A stretch of DNA of 64,000 nucleotides from Arthrobacter globiformis (GCF_030817195.1 NZ_JAUSYZ010000001.1:5084001-5148000), one strand, 5' to 3'. Shown: positions 7,372 through 16,584, numbered from the stretch's first letter. Notes: generated from the letters alone by a model not told the origin. A program made the numbers and translations.

Positions 7372-8600
7372 CCCGCAGCTTTGCCCTGCGGCTTGTTCCG
7401 GTCCTTGAGGAACTCCCGGACCAGGAGCCCTGCCAGCAGGGCCCAGAACGCTGCCCCGATGCCTATGAAGCTCATCCCAGATGCGGCCACGAGGAAGGTC
7501 ACGACGGCGCCCGTCCGCTCGCCCGGTTCTGCCAGCGCCGAGGCGGCTGAGCCTGCGAGCGTGCCCAGCAGGGCAAGTCCGGCGACGGCTTCCAGCACCC
7601 CATGCGGAGCCGCAGCCACCAGCGCGGCGAGCCCGGCGGAGAAGGCTCCCAGGAGGAGGTAGGCCAGTCCTGACACGACGCCTGCCACCCAGCGCCGGGC
7701 GCGGTCTGCGCCTGCTTCCTCCCCGGCGGCCAAAGCGGCGCTGAGCGCGGCAAGGTTGATGGCATGGCCGCCGAACGGCGCGGCCAGCAACGTGCCGGCG
7801 CCGGTGACCAGCATGGAGGCACGCCATGGCGTCCGGTAACCGAAGGACCCCAGCACCGCCACTCCTGGGACGTTCTGGGATGCCATGGTGACGATGTACA
7901 GCGGGAGGGCGATCCCCGCCACGGCGCCGAGCGACCAGGCAGGCGTGGTCCACTCCATCGCCGGGAGCAGGCCGTCCGCCGGCACAGGCCGTCCTTCAAC
8001 AACCAGCTGGACCACGATGCCGGCGAGCGCCACGGCCAGCGCGCCGGGCACCGACCAGCGGGGCGCGAACCGTGACAGCACCAGCCAGCAGAGCAGCACC
8101 GGAACCACCAGCAGCGGAGCGGTCTGCAGCGCCTCCACGGGGGCAAGGCACAGGGGCAGCAGAACCCCCGCCAGCATGGCTTGCGCCAGGGGCGTGGGGA
8201 TGCTGCTGATGAGCCTGCCCAAAGGGCGGATCATCCCCGTCACAGCGATCAGAACCCCGGTCACCAGAAAGGCGCCGACGGCGGCGGCCCACCCCCCGTC
8301 GGGAATTCCGGCGACGGCCAGCAGGGCGGCCCCCGGCGTTGACCAGGCAAGGGTTACCGGAAGCCGGCTCCGCCAGGCGAGGAGCACGACGCCCGCACCC
8401 ACCGCCAGGCAGAGTGCCAGGAGGCCGCTCGACGCCTGCTGCGGGTTTGCCCCCACGGCACGGAGGCCGGAGAGGACCACAGCGAAGGTGGAGGTGAAGC
8501 GGACAAGCGCCGTCACGATGCCCGCCACGACCGGCCTTACCGGTCCCTCGGAAACCGGGGAGAAAGGGACGCGGGTTATTCGGGGCGATGACAGCGGCAT
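7368..8600 (-). CDS. benE: BenE-family benzoate/H+ symporter
   Basis: A 410-residue membrane protein with about 12 hydrophobic segments and the BenE pattern: PVTLAWSTPGAALLA in the first half, MASQNVPGVAVLGSFGYRTP in the middle and AAPFGGHAINLAALSAAL after it. The family takes up benzoate by proton symport, but many actinobacterial members stand alone and may carry other aromatic acids. The ATG at 8600 is preferred over 8720 because the extra 40 residues are polar and lack family similarity. No benzoate catabolic genes are nearby. Confidence 0.85.
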   Translation of the reverse strand: MPLSSPRITRVPFSPVSEGPVRPVVAGIVTALVRFTSTFAVVLSGLRAVGANPQQASSGLLALCLAVGAGVVLLAWRSRLPVTLAWSTPGAALLAVAGIPDGGWAAAVGAFLVTGVLIAVTGMIRPLGRLISSIPTPLAQAMLAGVLLPLCLAPVEALQTAPLLVVPVLLCWLVLSRFAPRWSVPGALAVALAGIVVQLVVEGRPVPADGLLPAMEWTTPAWSLGAVAGIALPLYIVTMASQNVPGVAVLGSFGYRTPWRASMLVTGAGTLLAAPFGGHAINLAALSAALAAGEEAGADRARRWVAGVVSGLAYLLLGAFSAGLAALVAAAPHGVLEAVAGLALLGTLAGSAASALAEPGERTGAVVTFLVAASGMSFIGIGAAFWALLAGLLVREFLKDRNKPQGKAAG

Positions 8601-8710
8601 GTGAAAGTACGTTACCGGAGCCTGGCCTGCCGGCACCTTGTCATCGGGTCCACGGGGATGCAGACTTTGGTGCACCACCTGTCCTGACTGCCAGGCCCAA
8701 GGAGTCCGCC

Positions 8711-9571
8711 GTGAACCCATTGCATGCGCTAGTTGATGCCATTGAACACTTCGACCGGCTGGACGGGGTGGCTTCGGCCATCTCCAAGGCCGCCGGAAAG
8801 GCGGTTCAGCCGCGGTTCATCCGCAACACCCTCAGCGGCACATCACTGGGCCATCCGCTGCATCCCGTCCTGACTGACTTCCCCATCGGGGCCTGGACCA
8901 TGGCGACTGTCCTGGACACCGTGGGAGGGCCCGCCTCCGAGCCAGCCGCGGACATCCTGGTCGCCGTCGGAATAGCAACAGCCGTTCCAACCGCAGCCGC
9001 CGGCCTCAACGACTGGTCCGACACGCAGGGAAAGTCACGGCGGGTGGGGCTGGTCCACGCGGTCGCCAACGGATCGGCGCTCTGCCTGTTCTCGTCCTCG
9101 GCCGTAGCCCGGGCCTCCGGGAGCCGGACCATCGGAAAGGCCCTTGGGCTGGCCGGGTTCGGGGTACTGATGTTTGGCGGCTTCCTCGGCGGCCATCTCA
9201 GCTACGGCAACGCGGTCAACGTCAACAAGACGGCAGGCAGGACGGGCCCCAAGGAGTGGACGCCCGTCCTGGCCGAGTCCGAACTCGCGGACGGTGACCG
9301 CCGGAAAGTCGACGCAGGAAACGTCTCGGTCCTGCTGCACCGGTCAGGTTCCGGCATCCTGGCCCTGGACAGCGTGTGCAGCCACATGGGAGGTCCGCTC
9401 GAGGAGGGAACGATCGCCGATGGCTGCGTCACCTGCCCCTGGCACGGCAGCACGTTCCGGCTCGGGGACGGCCACATAGTCCGGGGGCCGGCAACCACTC
9501 CCCAGCCAAGCTACGAAGCCCGGGTGAACGACGGCCAGATTGAGGTCCGCCGGAGGACACCGTGGGAATAA
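8711..9571 (+). CDS. DUF2231 membrane domain fused to a Rieske [2Fe-2S] domain
   Basis: A 286-residue protein starting at GTG 8711 with AAGGAG 7 bases upstream. Residues about 35-165 form a DUF2231 membrane domain (GHPLHPVLTDFPIGAW, three to four hydrophobic segments). Residues about 180-286 form a Rieske domain with both cluster motifs, CSHMGG and CPWHGSTF, giving the Cys/His ligand pairs. The protein is therefore probably a membrane-anchored electron-transfer protein. It overlaps the following SnoaL-like gene by 10 bases, so the two are co-translated. The redox partner is unknown. Confidence 0.88.
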   Translation: MNPLHALVDAIEHFDRLDGVASAISKAAGKAVQPRFIRNTLSGTSLGHPLHPVLTDFPIGAWTMATVLDTVGGPASEPAADILVAVGIATAVPTAAAGLNDWSDTQGKSRRVGLVHAVANGSALCLFSSSAVARASGSRTIGKALGLAGFGVLMFGGFLGGHLSYGNAVNVNKTAGRTGPKEWTPVLAESELADGDRRKVDAGNVSVLLHRSGSGILALDSVCSHMGGPLEEGTIADGCVTCPWHGSTFRLGDGHIVRGPATTPQPSYEARVNDGQIEVRRRTPWE

Positions 9572-9930
9572 CGGATCCCCAGGCCATACACATGGCCTGG
9601 GCCGCGCGCTTCAATGCCAGGGACGTTGACGGAATGCTGGAATTCTTCGAGCCGGATGCGGTGTTTGTTCCCCAGCCGGGCATGCCCACAACCGGCGAAG
9701 ACAGCGTCAACGCGATGATGGGATTCCTCCAGGCGGGGCTGCCGATCAGAATGACCACCCGCCATGTCTACGTCATCGGCGACCTTGCCTTGGCCATTGC
9801 CGAATGGGCCATTAAGGGCACTGCGGCTGACGGGAGCAACGTCGACCTCCACGGCAGAACGGCCGACGTCCTGCGCAAGGGACGCGAGGGATGGAAGTTC
9901 GCCATCGACAACCCCTTCGGCACAGCCTGA
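9562..9930 (+). CDS. SnoaL/NTF2-like small protein (DUF4440 type)
   Basis: A 122-residue single-domain protein of the NTF2-like fold: an N-terminal helix (HMAWAARFNARDVDGMLEFF), EPDAVFVPQPG and a beta-sheet ending GWKFAIDNPFG. The GTG at 9562 lies inside the end of the Rieske gene, with GGAGG 5 bases before it; an ATG at 9592 is possible. Members bind small ligands or act as isomerases. The overlap with the Rieske protein is the only clue to function. Confidence 0.8.
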   Translation: MGITDPQAIHMAWAARFNARDVDGMLEFFEPDAVFVPQPGMPTTGEDSVNAMMGFLQAGLPIRMTTRHVYVIGDLALAIAEWAIKGTAADGSNVDLHGRTADVLRKGREGWKFAIDNPFGTA

Positions 9931-10005
9931 ATCGCGAGCTGCGTGTTGCCTGACTGACTCCGCCGGCGCCGAATAAACCCGCGCCGAAAAAAATTCCAGG
10001 GCACC

Positions 10006-10033
10006 TGTCGATTTCCGCCGGACCCGTTCGACG
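10006..10033 (+). promoter_or_regulatory. Candidate ECF42-type promoter upstream of the YCII gene
   Basis: TGTCGA at 10006-10011 is followed after 16 bases by TCGACG (10028-10033), 51 bases before the YCII start codon. Reported ECF42 targets have a TGTCGA-like -35 and a CG-rich -10 in front of their YCII/DGPF genes; the assignment relies on that recollection and on position. Confidence 0.4.
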
Positions 10034-10083
10034 GGATAGTAGACGGACGCACACGGCGTCCACGTCAAGGCAAGGAGAGAACC

Positions 10084-10512
10084 ATGAAGTACATGTTCAT
10101 CATGCGCGCCACGGACGAAGCCATCGAAGCCTCGAAGCAGGTTCCGTTCGAGGAGATCCTCAACCAGATGGGCGCCTACAACGAACAGCTCATCAAGGCC
10201 GGCGTCATGCTCGCCGGCGAGGGCCTGACCGACCTGTCCGAGGGATCGGCCTTCGTGGTCGATTTCTCCGAAGAACCGCCCGTGGTGACGGACGGCCCCT
10301 ACGGCGAAACGCATGAGCTGTTCAACGGCTTTTGGATTGTCCAGGTGGCTTCCAAAGAAGAGGCGAAGGAGTGGGCCAGCCGCTGCCCGCTTGGTCCCGG
10401 TTCGAAGCTTGAGGTCCGCCGGATCGCTGAGGCCGACGACTTCGCCGACTTTGCGGACAACGAGTACATCAAGAAGGAAGCGGTGTGGCGCCAGGAGCTC
10501 AACCAGCCGTGA
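10084..10512 (+). CDS. YCII/DGPF-family protein partner of ECF42 sigma factor
   Basis: A 142-residue soluble ferredoxin-like-fold protein with the diagnostic VVTDGPYGETHELFNGFWIV segment of the DGPF branch of YCII proteins. The ATG at 10084 has AAGGAG 8 bases upstream. Its TGA overlaps the GTG of the sigma factor gene. YCII/DGPF proteins are regularly encoded beside ECF42 sigma factors and are among their targets; the biochemical role is unknown. Confidence 0.88.
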   Translation: MKYMFIMRATDEAIEASKQVPFEEILNQMGAYNEQLIKAGVMLAGEGLTDLSEGSAFVVDFSEEPPVVTDGPYGETHELFNGFWIVQVASKEEAKEWASRCPLGPGSKLEVRRIAEADDFADFADNEYIKKEAVWRQELNQP

Positions 10513-11780
10513 GCCGGGAGCGGGCGGTGGGCGGAGATGCCGTAAACGATGCGGCAGCCGCGGTACGGCGCCGGATTGATGCCCTCTGGCGCATCGAGGG
10601 TGCCCACATCGTCGCGGCCCTGGCCCGCGCCACCCGGGACGTTGGCTTCGCCGAGGATCTGGCCCAGGAAGCCCTGGCCGAGGCCCTGGTCCAGTGGCCG
10701 GAATCCGGGACACCGGACAACCCTGCCGCCTGGCTCACCGCCGTCGCCAAGCGCAAGGCCATCGACGCCTGGCGCCGGTCCGAACGGCTCGAGGAACGGT
10801 ACCGGGCCAAAGCCCGGGACCTGGAAGACGACGACGGCGTGGCCTGGGTTCCGCTGGAGGACGACGTGCTCAGGCTCGTCTTCACAGCCTGCCACCCGGT
10901 CCTCTCCCGGGAGGCCCAGATGGCGCTGACGCTGCGGGTGGTGGGCGGCCTCACCACCGAGGAAATCGCAAGGCTGTTCCTCGTTCCCGTCGCCACCGTG
11001 CAGCAGCGCATCGTGCGGGCCAAGAAAACGCTGGCGGCGGCCCGGGTGCCGTTCGAGGTTCCCGAGCCCAACGAGTGGGGCGCCCGGCTGGGAGCGGTCC
11101 TCGGCGTCGTCTATCTGATGTTCACGGAAGGGTACGCCGCCACCACGGGAGATTCGTGGATCAGGCCCGACCTGGCCCACGAGGCCCTGCGGATCGGACG
11201 CATCCTGGCCGGGCTGGTCCCCCGCGAACCCGAGGCCCACGGACTGGTGGCCCTGATGGAGTTCCAGGCGTCCCGCTTCCCTGCCCGCACCACACCCGAC
11301 GGGTCTCCGGTCCTGCTGGCGGACCAGGATCGGACCCGGTGGGACCGGGCGCAGATCGGCCGGGGGCGTGCCGCCCTGCGCCGCTGCGACGGGCTGGGCC
11401 GGGGCCGCGGCAACTACGCACTGCAGGCCGCGATCGCCGAATGCCACTCGACGGCGCCCAGCGTCGACGACACCGACTGGCAGCGCATCGTGCTGCTCTA
11501 CGAGGCGCTGGGCAGGATCGCTCCCAGCCCCGTGGTGGAACTGAACCGGGCCGTGGCGGTCTCCATGGCCACCGGGCCGGCGGCCGCGCTGGCCATCGTG
11601 GACGGCCTCGCCTCCGGCGGAGCCCTGCGCGGAACGCACCTGCTGCCCAGCGTCCGCGGGGAACTGCTGGTCCGGCTCGGACGGACCGGGGAGGCGCGGT
11701 CCGAGTTCGTGACGGCGGCCGGACTGGCCAGGAACCAGCGCACGCGGGAGCTACTGGAGCAGCGGGCAGCCGGGATGTGA
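10509..11780 (+). CDS. ECF42-group RNA polymerase sigma factor with long C-terminal extension
   Basis: A 423-residue protein. Sigma region 2 is about residues 15-85 (AEDLAQEALAEALVQWPESG) and region 4 about 125-180 (TTEEIARLFLVPVATVQQRI). A roughly 230-residue C-terminal domain with helical repeat character (RPDLAHEALRIGRILAGLVP ... SPVVELNRAVAVSMATGPAA) is the TPR-like extension typical of ECF42. This extension replaces an anti-sigma factor, none being encoded here. The GTG at 10509 overlaps the YCII stop (GTGA); an in-frame GTG at 10527 is possible. Confidence 0.9.
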   Translation: MSRERAVGGDAVNDAAAAVRRRIDALWRIEGAHIVAALARATRDVGFAEDLAQEALAEALVQWPESGTPDNPAAWLTAVAKRKAIDAWRRSERLEERYRAKARDLEDDDGVAWVPLEDDVLRLVFTACHPVLSREAQMALTLRVVGGLTTEEIARLFLVPVATVQQRIVRAKKTLAAARVPFEVPEPNEWGARLGAVLGVVYLMFTEGYAATTGDSWIRPDLAHEALRIGRILAGLVPREPEAHGLVALMEFQASRFPARTTPDGSPVLLADQDRTRWDRAQIGRGRAALRRCDGLGRGRGNYALQAAIAECHSTAPSVDDTDWQRIVLLYEALGRIAPSPVVELNRAVAVSMATGPAAALAIVDGLASGGALRGTHLLPSVRGELLVRLGRTGEARSEFVTAAGLARNQRTRELLEQRAAGM

Positions 11781-11792
11781 CCGGCACCCGGT

Positions 11793-12347
11793 TCAGCCGG
11801 TGAAGATGACGTCCTTTGTCTCTGCCACTGCAGCCGTCCGGCCGGGCCCTCCATGGTATTTCCAGTAGAGGTTCGTGTGGGCTATGACCTGGCCCGGCGG
11901 AGGGGCACCCCATTCGGTCAGGTCCTCCGTGGTGTGGGCGTCGCTGACCAGTGTCACGTCGTAACCGCGGACGAACGCCCCGTGGATGGTGGACCTGATG
12001 CATTCGTCCGTCTGCGCTCCAGCGACCATCAGCCGGCCTACCGCCGCGGCGGCCAGCACCTGCTCCAGATCGGTGTCGTCGAAGGCATCGCTGAAGGACT
12101 TGTGCACCACCGGTTCCTGCTCGCGGCGCCTCAGCTCGGGCACATACTCCCAGGCCTCGCTCCCCCTCTCCAGCCGGTCGTCGGAGTGCTGGACCCAGAC
12201 GACCGGAACCCCGGCTTCGCGGGCCCTGTCCACGAGCGCGGCGATGTTGGACACCACTGCGTCCCGCTGGTGCGCTCCGGCCACGACCCCCTTCTGCATG
12301 TCAAGCACCATCAGGGCGGTGTTGGGCCGGTCCGGCAGCGTGGTCAT
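11793..12347 (-). CDS. Isochorismatase-like cysteine hydrolase
   Basis: A 184-residue cytosolic hydrolase with a complete catalytic triad: Asp16 in LMVLDMQ, Lys83 in VVHKSFSDAF and Cys116 in AGAQTDECIRST, with the family's cis-peptide region just before the Cys. The Lys and Cys contexts match nicotinamidase/isochorismatase-like amidases, but no subfamily can be fixed. The ATG at 12347 is preferred over the longer frame to 12485. It is convergent with the sigma gene and divergent from the adenylate kinase. Confidence 0.85.
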   Translation of the reverse strand: MTTLPDRPNTALMVLDMQKGVVAGAHQRDAVVSNIAALVDRAREAGVPVVWVQHSDDRLERGSEAWEYVPELRRREQEPVVHKSFSDAFDDTDLEQVLAAAAVGRLMVAGAQTDECIRSTIHGAFVRGYDVTLVSDAHTTEDLTEWGAPPPGQVIAHTNLYWKYHGGPGRTAAVAETKDVIFTG

Positions 12348-12508
12348 GATGGTCTCGGCGTGGTCATATGAGCTCCTTGGCCGGGTGGTTGGTGGAACCC
12401 AGCCTAGGAGCGGCCACCGCCGTTGTGAACCCGCCACCCATTGCAGGCGGACGGGGCCAGCGGAAGAATGGGGCCTAGCGTGCATTCTCGGCAGATCGGA
12501 CCAAAAGC

Positions 12509-13090
12509 ATGACCCGCATCCTGCTCATCGGCCCGCCCGGCTCCGGCAAAGGCACCCAGGCCCACCGGCTCAGCGGAGAGCTGCACATCCCGGAGATCTC
12601 CACCGGGGACATGTTCCGCAGCCATCTGGCCAACGGATCGCCCCTGGGCCGGGAAATCAAGGAATTCCTCGACGCCGGCAACCTTGTTCCGGACAATCTC
12701 ACCACCGCCATGCTGCGGGAGCGGCTGCAGGAACGGGACGCGAGGAACGGCTTCCTGCTGGACGGCTATCCGCGCACCGTGAGCCAGATGGACGACCTCG
12801 ACGGCATCCTGGACGCGGCCGGGACCAGCCTCGACGCCGTGGTGGAAATTACCGCCCACGACGACGAGATCGTCCGGCGGCTGCTGCTCCGCTCCGACGC
12901 CGAGGGGCGAAGCGATGACACCGAGGACGTCATCCGCCACCGGCTGGAGCTGTACCGGCAGGAAACGGAGCCCGTCATCGAACGCTACGGCCGGCGCGCC
13001 CTGCTGGTCAGCGTTGATGGCACGGCGGACATTGATGCCGTCACCGTCAGCGCGCTACAGGGCATAGAAGCCGTCAGGGCGCGGCCATAA
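12509..13090 (+). CDS. Adenylate kinase (short, LID-less)
   Basis: A 193-residue nucleoside monophosphate kinase: P-loop GPPGSGKGT (residues 8-16), AMP-binding TGDMFR and GFLLDGYPRT, and an abbreviated LID region (RSDAEGRSDDTEDVIRHRLE) with no zinc-binding Cys. It interconverts ATP+AMP and 2 ADP. Most actinobacteria carry adk beside secY and map; this stand-alone position suggests a second, divergent copy, which the window alone cannot prove. Confidence 0.87.
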   Translation: MTRILLIGPPGSGKGTQAHRLSGELHIPEISTGDMFRSHLANGSPLGREIKEFLDAGNLVPDNLTTAMLRERLQERDARNGFLLDGYPRTVSQMDDLDGILDAAGTSLDAVVEITAHDDEIVRRLLLRSDAEGRSDDTEDVIRHRLELYRQETEPVIERYGRRALLVSVDGTADIDAVTVSALQGIEAVRARP

Positions 13091-13102
13091 GCAGCGCACC
13101 GC

Positions 13103-13771
13103 TCACGCCGCCTTCCACTCATATCGCCGTTCAGGGCGCCCGACGCCGTACTTAAGTGTCACGTCCACCAGCCCCACGTCGTTGAGGTACTCCAGATAGC
13201 GCCGCGCGCTGACGCGCGACGTCCCCACCTGCACAGCCAGTTCCGCGGCCGACACATCGCCGCCACCGGAGCGCAGCGCCTTCTCCACCACCTGGAGCGT
13301 CTCGGCGCTGCAGCCTTTCGGCAGGGGACGGTCCGCGCGTTCCAGCCCAAACACGCGGTTGACGTCCGACTGTTCCGCCACATCCTTGGACGAGTCAAGG
13401 CTTTGGTAGGTGTTGCGGTAGTGTTCCAGCCGCTCCTGCAGGTCGGTCTGGGAAAACGGCTTGATCAGGTAGTGCACGATCCCGCCACGAAGCGCCTTCC
13501 GTACGGTCTCCACCTCGCGCGCAGCACTGATCACTAGCACGTCCAGCTCGGGCGCCACGTCCCGCAGCTGGTGCATCAGGTCCAGGCCGTTGACATCGGG
13601 CAGGTGGATGTCCAGCAGCACCAGGTCCGGCTGCAGCCGTTCGGTCTCCAGCACCGCCTGCGCGCCCGTGTGCGCCACCCCGACGACGGCGAACCCCGGC
13701 GTGCGCTGGATAAAGCCGGCGTGCACTTTGGCCACCATGAAGTCGTCGTCGACGATAAGTACCTTGATCAA
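13103..13771 (-). CDS. Response regulator of the CitB/DctR/DpiA type
   Basis: A 222-residue two-domain regulator. The receiver domain (1-120) has acidic DDDF at the N-terminus, the phospho-acceptor Asp in LVLLDIHLPDVNG (residue 54) and Lys in YLIKPFSQ. The C-terminal winged-helix-like domain (ELAVQVGTSRVSARRYLEYL) binds DNA. Its ATG overlaps the kinase stop (ATGA), so the two are co-translated. The pair is divergent from tctCBA and is inferred to switch that tricarboxylate uptake operon on in response to substrate. Confidence 0.92.
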   Translation of the reverse strand: MIKVLIVDDDFMVAKVHAGFIQRTPGFAVVGVAHTGAQAVLETERLQPDLVLLDIHLPDVNGLDLMHQLRDVAPELDVLVISAAREVETVRKALRGGIVHYLIKPFSQTDLQERLEHYRNTYQSLDSSKDVAEQSDVNRVFGLERADRPLPKGCSAETLQVVEKALRSGGGDVSAAELAVQVGTSRVSARRYLEYLNDVGLVDVTLKYGVGRPERRYEWKAA

Positions 13772-15360
13772 AGCTGCTCTCCCTTACGCGTCAGCAGGGC
13801 TGTAAAGACGGCGCCGCCGTCGTTCCGAACGGTGAGCCGTCCGCCGCGCCGCTGGCAGACCACCCTGGCGAGCGCCAGGCCGTAGCCGCGGCCGCCGTCG
13901 GGCGAATTTTTGGTACTGAAACCCTGCCGGAAAATGTCGTCCATGACCTCCACCGGAACCCCCGGTCCCGAGTCCCGCACGTCAACCCGCACGCCGCCGT
14001 CGGCCTCTCCGATGAGCACCTCGACCTTCGCTTCGGCCGTGTTGGTGACGGCGTCGAGCGCATTGTCCACCAGGTTGCCCACCACGGTGGTCAGGTCACG
14101 GGACAGGTCCTCATCCACCTTGCCCAGCCGGGATTCCTCCGCGAGCTGCAGGGACACCCCGCGTTCGGCGGCGAGGCTCGACTTGGCAATGAGCAGCGCG
14201 GCGAGGGCGGGGTCCTCGATCCTGCTGGTCACGTCGTCGTTCAGGCGGGTCCGGTTCGACGTCGTGCCGTTGACGAACTGGACGACGGCGTCATACTCGC
14301 CGATCTGGATCAGGCCCGAAATAGTGTGCAGCTGGTTGGCGAACTCGTGTGCCTGCGCCCGGAGGGTGTCGGTGGCCGTCCGCGTCGTGCCCAGCTCACG
14401 TTCCAGGGACGCCAGCTCCGTCCGGTCGCGCAGGGTGGTGACCGAGCCGATCACCCGTCCGTGCGAGCGCATCGGCATCCGGTTCAGCACCACGAGCTTC
14501 TCCCCCACCAGGACCAGGCGGTCCGGTCCGGGCTGGTCCTCGGTGAGCACCTCGCGCAGCATCGGCGGCACCGCCAGGCTGCCCAGGTTCTTGCCCACGC
14601 AGTCGTGCGGCAGATTCAGCAGGCTCCGTGCGCTGTCGTTGACCACCGTGATGCGCTGCTGGGGGTCCAGCGCCACCACGCCTTCCTTGAGCCCGTGCAG
14701 CATCGCCTCCCGGTTCTCCACGAGGCCGGTGATCTCGTCCGGCTCCATGCCCAGCGTCTGGCGTTTGACGCGGCGGGCCAGCAGTAGCGAACCGGCCACG
14801 CCCAGGACACTCGCCACGCCCAGATAGGTCAACAGGTTCGGGACTGCATCGCCCAGCCGCTCCAGGACGGAAGGGTAACTCCTGCCGACCACGGCAATGC
14901 CTACCATTTTCCCGGCGTCGTCCAGCACCGGCACGTGCGCGGCGACGGCTTCCCCGGTCCCGGTTCCGACCACGCCGGTCCACGCGCGCCCGGACATCAC
15001 CGCGCTGTCGCCGAGTTCCAGCTGGCGTCCCTCCTGGGACGGATCCGACGACGTCACCACCGTCCGGTCGGCCCGGGCCAGGGCCACCTGGGAGGACCCC
15101 GAAATCGTCCGTACCGCCTCGGACACCGACGGCAGCACGGAGTTGCCCTGGGGCTGGGCATCCGGCAGCAGGCTCCGTACGGCAGGGTTCGCCGCCAGCG
15201 TTTCCGCGGCCGAAAGGGCCTGGCGGCCCTCCACTCGTTCAAACGTTGCCGCCGACTGGGCCAGCGAGATCGCCACCACGGCCACCAGCACGGCCAGCAC
15301 GATCAGGAGCTGCAGCCGAAGATACTGCCCCGCAAGGGACATTCCTCGCCGTCGAGTCAT
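13768..15360 (-). CDS. Sensor histidine kinase of the CitA/DpiB/DcuS type
   Basis: A 530-residue membrane kinase. TM1 is about residues 12-35 (LQLLIVLAVLVAVVAISLA). An extracytoplasmic PAS-like sensor (about 36-170) and TM2 (LLTYLGVASVLGVAGSLLLA) follow, then a cytosolic PAS (about 215-320, PQQRITVVNDSARSLLNLP). The H-box HEFANQLHTISGLIQ carries the phospho-His, and the ATPase domain has DNALDAV, DSGPGVP and GGRGYGLAL. This family senses citrate and C4-dicarboxylates in the periplasmic PAS. Location next to tctCBA supports sensing of a tricarboxylate. Confidence 0.92.
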   Translation of the reverse strand: MTRRRGMSLAGQYLRLQLLIVLAVLVAVVAISLAQSAATFERVEGRQALSAAETLAANPAVRSLLPDAQPQGNSVLPSVSEAVRTISGSSQVALARADRTVVTSSDPSQEGRQLELGDSAVMSGRAWTGVVGTGTGEAVAAHVPVLDDAGKMVGIAVVGRSYPSVLERLGDAVPNLLTYLGVASVLGVAGSLLLARRVKRQTLGMEPDEITGLVENREAMLHGLKEGVVALDPQQRITVVNDSARSLLNLPHDCVGKNLGSLAVPPMLREVLTEDQPGPDRLVLVGEKLVVLNRMPMRSHGRVIGSVTTLRDRTELASLERELGTTRTATDTLRAQAHEFANQLHTISGLIQIGEYDAVVQFVNGTTSNRTRLNDDVTSRIEDPALAALLIAKSSLAAERGVSLQLAEESRLGKVDEDLSRDLTTVVGNLVDNALDAVTNTAEAKVEVLIGEADGGVRVDVRDSGPGVPVEVMDDIFRQGFSTKNSPDGGRGYGLALARVVCQRRGGRLTVRNDGGAVFTALLTRKGEQL

Positions 15361-15573
15361 CTGCTGCTGTTCTTCCTGTGGGGCCGTAGGTGGGGTGAAC
15401 TATACCTGACACGGTACCGGGCCTACCCCTTCGTTTGCTGCGCTGTTGGAGAGCGGAAACGTGAACGAAATGAACTTAACTTTCTCTGCTTACACAAGAG
15501 TGAGCCCCGTCACGTTGGGCCCTAGCATCGGAAGCACCCCCCGATCAACGGATTCAACGAGAAGAGGAACAAC
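15361..15573. promoter_or_regulatory. Divergent control region between the two-component genes and tctCBA
   Basis: A 213-base intergenic region that must hold both promoters. I see direct TGAAC motifs (GTGAACGAAATGAAC, 15461-15475) that could bind the response regulator, but no convincing -35/-10 pair. Confidence 0.35.
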
Positions 15574-16584
15574 ATGCGCGGATTGAGCGCATTGCGCGTG
15601 GCGGCAGTGGCGGCAGGCATCGCACTGATGGCGTCAGGCTGCGGAGCAACCGGCAAGACTGCCGCCGGCCCCTCCACGAGCGGAGCCAGCACCGCCCCCC
15701 TTACCGGACTTCGCATCATGGTGCCGAACACCGCGGGCGGCGGCTACGACACCACGGCCCGCGCCGCGGCAAAGGTTCTCGAGGACGAGAAGCTGGCCAC
15801 CAACCCGGAGGTCTTCAACCTGGCCGGCGCCGGCGGCACCGTCGGCCTGGCCCGCATCGTCAACGAAAAAGGCAACGGCGACCTCGCCATGCTCATGGGC
15901 CTGGGCGTCGTCGGCGCAAGCTACACCAACAAGTCCGAGTCCAAGCTGACCGACACCACCCCGCTGGCGAAGCTCATTGAAGAGCCCGGCGCCATCATGG
16001 TCTCCAAGGACTCCCCATACAAGACCATCGACGATCTTGTCACCGCTTGGAAGAAGGACCCGTCCAAGGTCAGCGTCGGCGGCGGCTCCTCGCCCGGCGG
16101 CCCGGACCACCTCCTGCCCATGCAGCTCGCAGGTGCCGTGGGCATCGACGCCAAGAAGGTCAACTTCGTTTCCTACGACGGCGGCGGCGACCTGCTCCCG
16201 GCCATCATCGGCAACAAGCTCGGCTTCGCAGCTTCCGGCGCAGGCGAATACATCCAGCAGATCAAGTCCGGCGACATCCGCGTGCTGGCGACCAGCGGCG
16301 AAAAGCGGCTGGAAGGCGTTGACGCCCCCACGCTCAAGGAATCCAACATCGACCTGGTGTTCACCAACTGGCGCGGCATCGTGGCTCCCCCCGGCGTCAG
16401 CGACGCCGACCGCGACGCCCTGATCGCCACCCTGGAGAAGATGCATGAGTCGGCAGCCTGGAAGGAGACCCTGAAGACGCGCGGCTGGACCGACGCCTTC
16501 ATCACCGGCGACGAATTCAAGTCCTTCCTCACCGACCAGGACAAGCGCGTTGCCGACGTTCTGACGAAGCTCGGCCTGGCGTGA
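15574..16584 (+). CDS. tctC: Tripartite tricarboxylate transporter solute-binding lipoprotein TctC
   Basis: A 336-residue binding protein with a lipoprotein signal: charged start, hydrophobic core and lipobox LMASGC with the lipidated Cys near residue 24. The mature part has the TctC/Bug fold (IMVPNTAGGGYDTTARA, LAGAGGTVGLARI). The ATG at 15574 follows GAAGAGGAAC. It delivers citrate-like tricarboxylates to TctAB. It is first in tctC-tctB-tctA-usp, each gene overlapping or abutting the next. Confidence 0.94.
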   Translation: MRGLSALRVAAVAAGIALMASGCGATGKTAAGPSTSGASTAPLTGLRIMVPNTAGGGYDTTARAAAKVLEDEKLATNPEVFNLAGAGGTVGLARIVNEKGNGDLAMLMGLGVVGASYTNKSESKLTDTTPLAKLIEEPGAIMVSKDSPYKTIDDLVTAWKKDPSKVSVGGGSSPGGPDHLLPMQLAGAVGIDAKKVNFVSYDGGGDLLPAIIGNKLGFAASGAGEYIQQIKSGDIRVLATSGEKRLEGVDAPTLKESNIDLVFTNWRGIVAPPGVSDADRDALIATLEKMHESAAWKETLKTRGWTDAFITGDEFKSFLTDQDKRVADVLTKLGLA

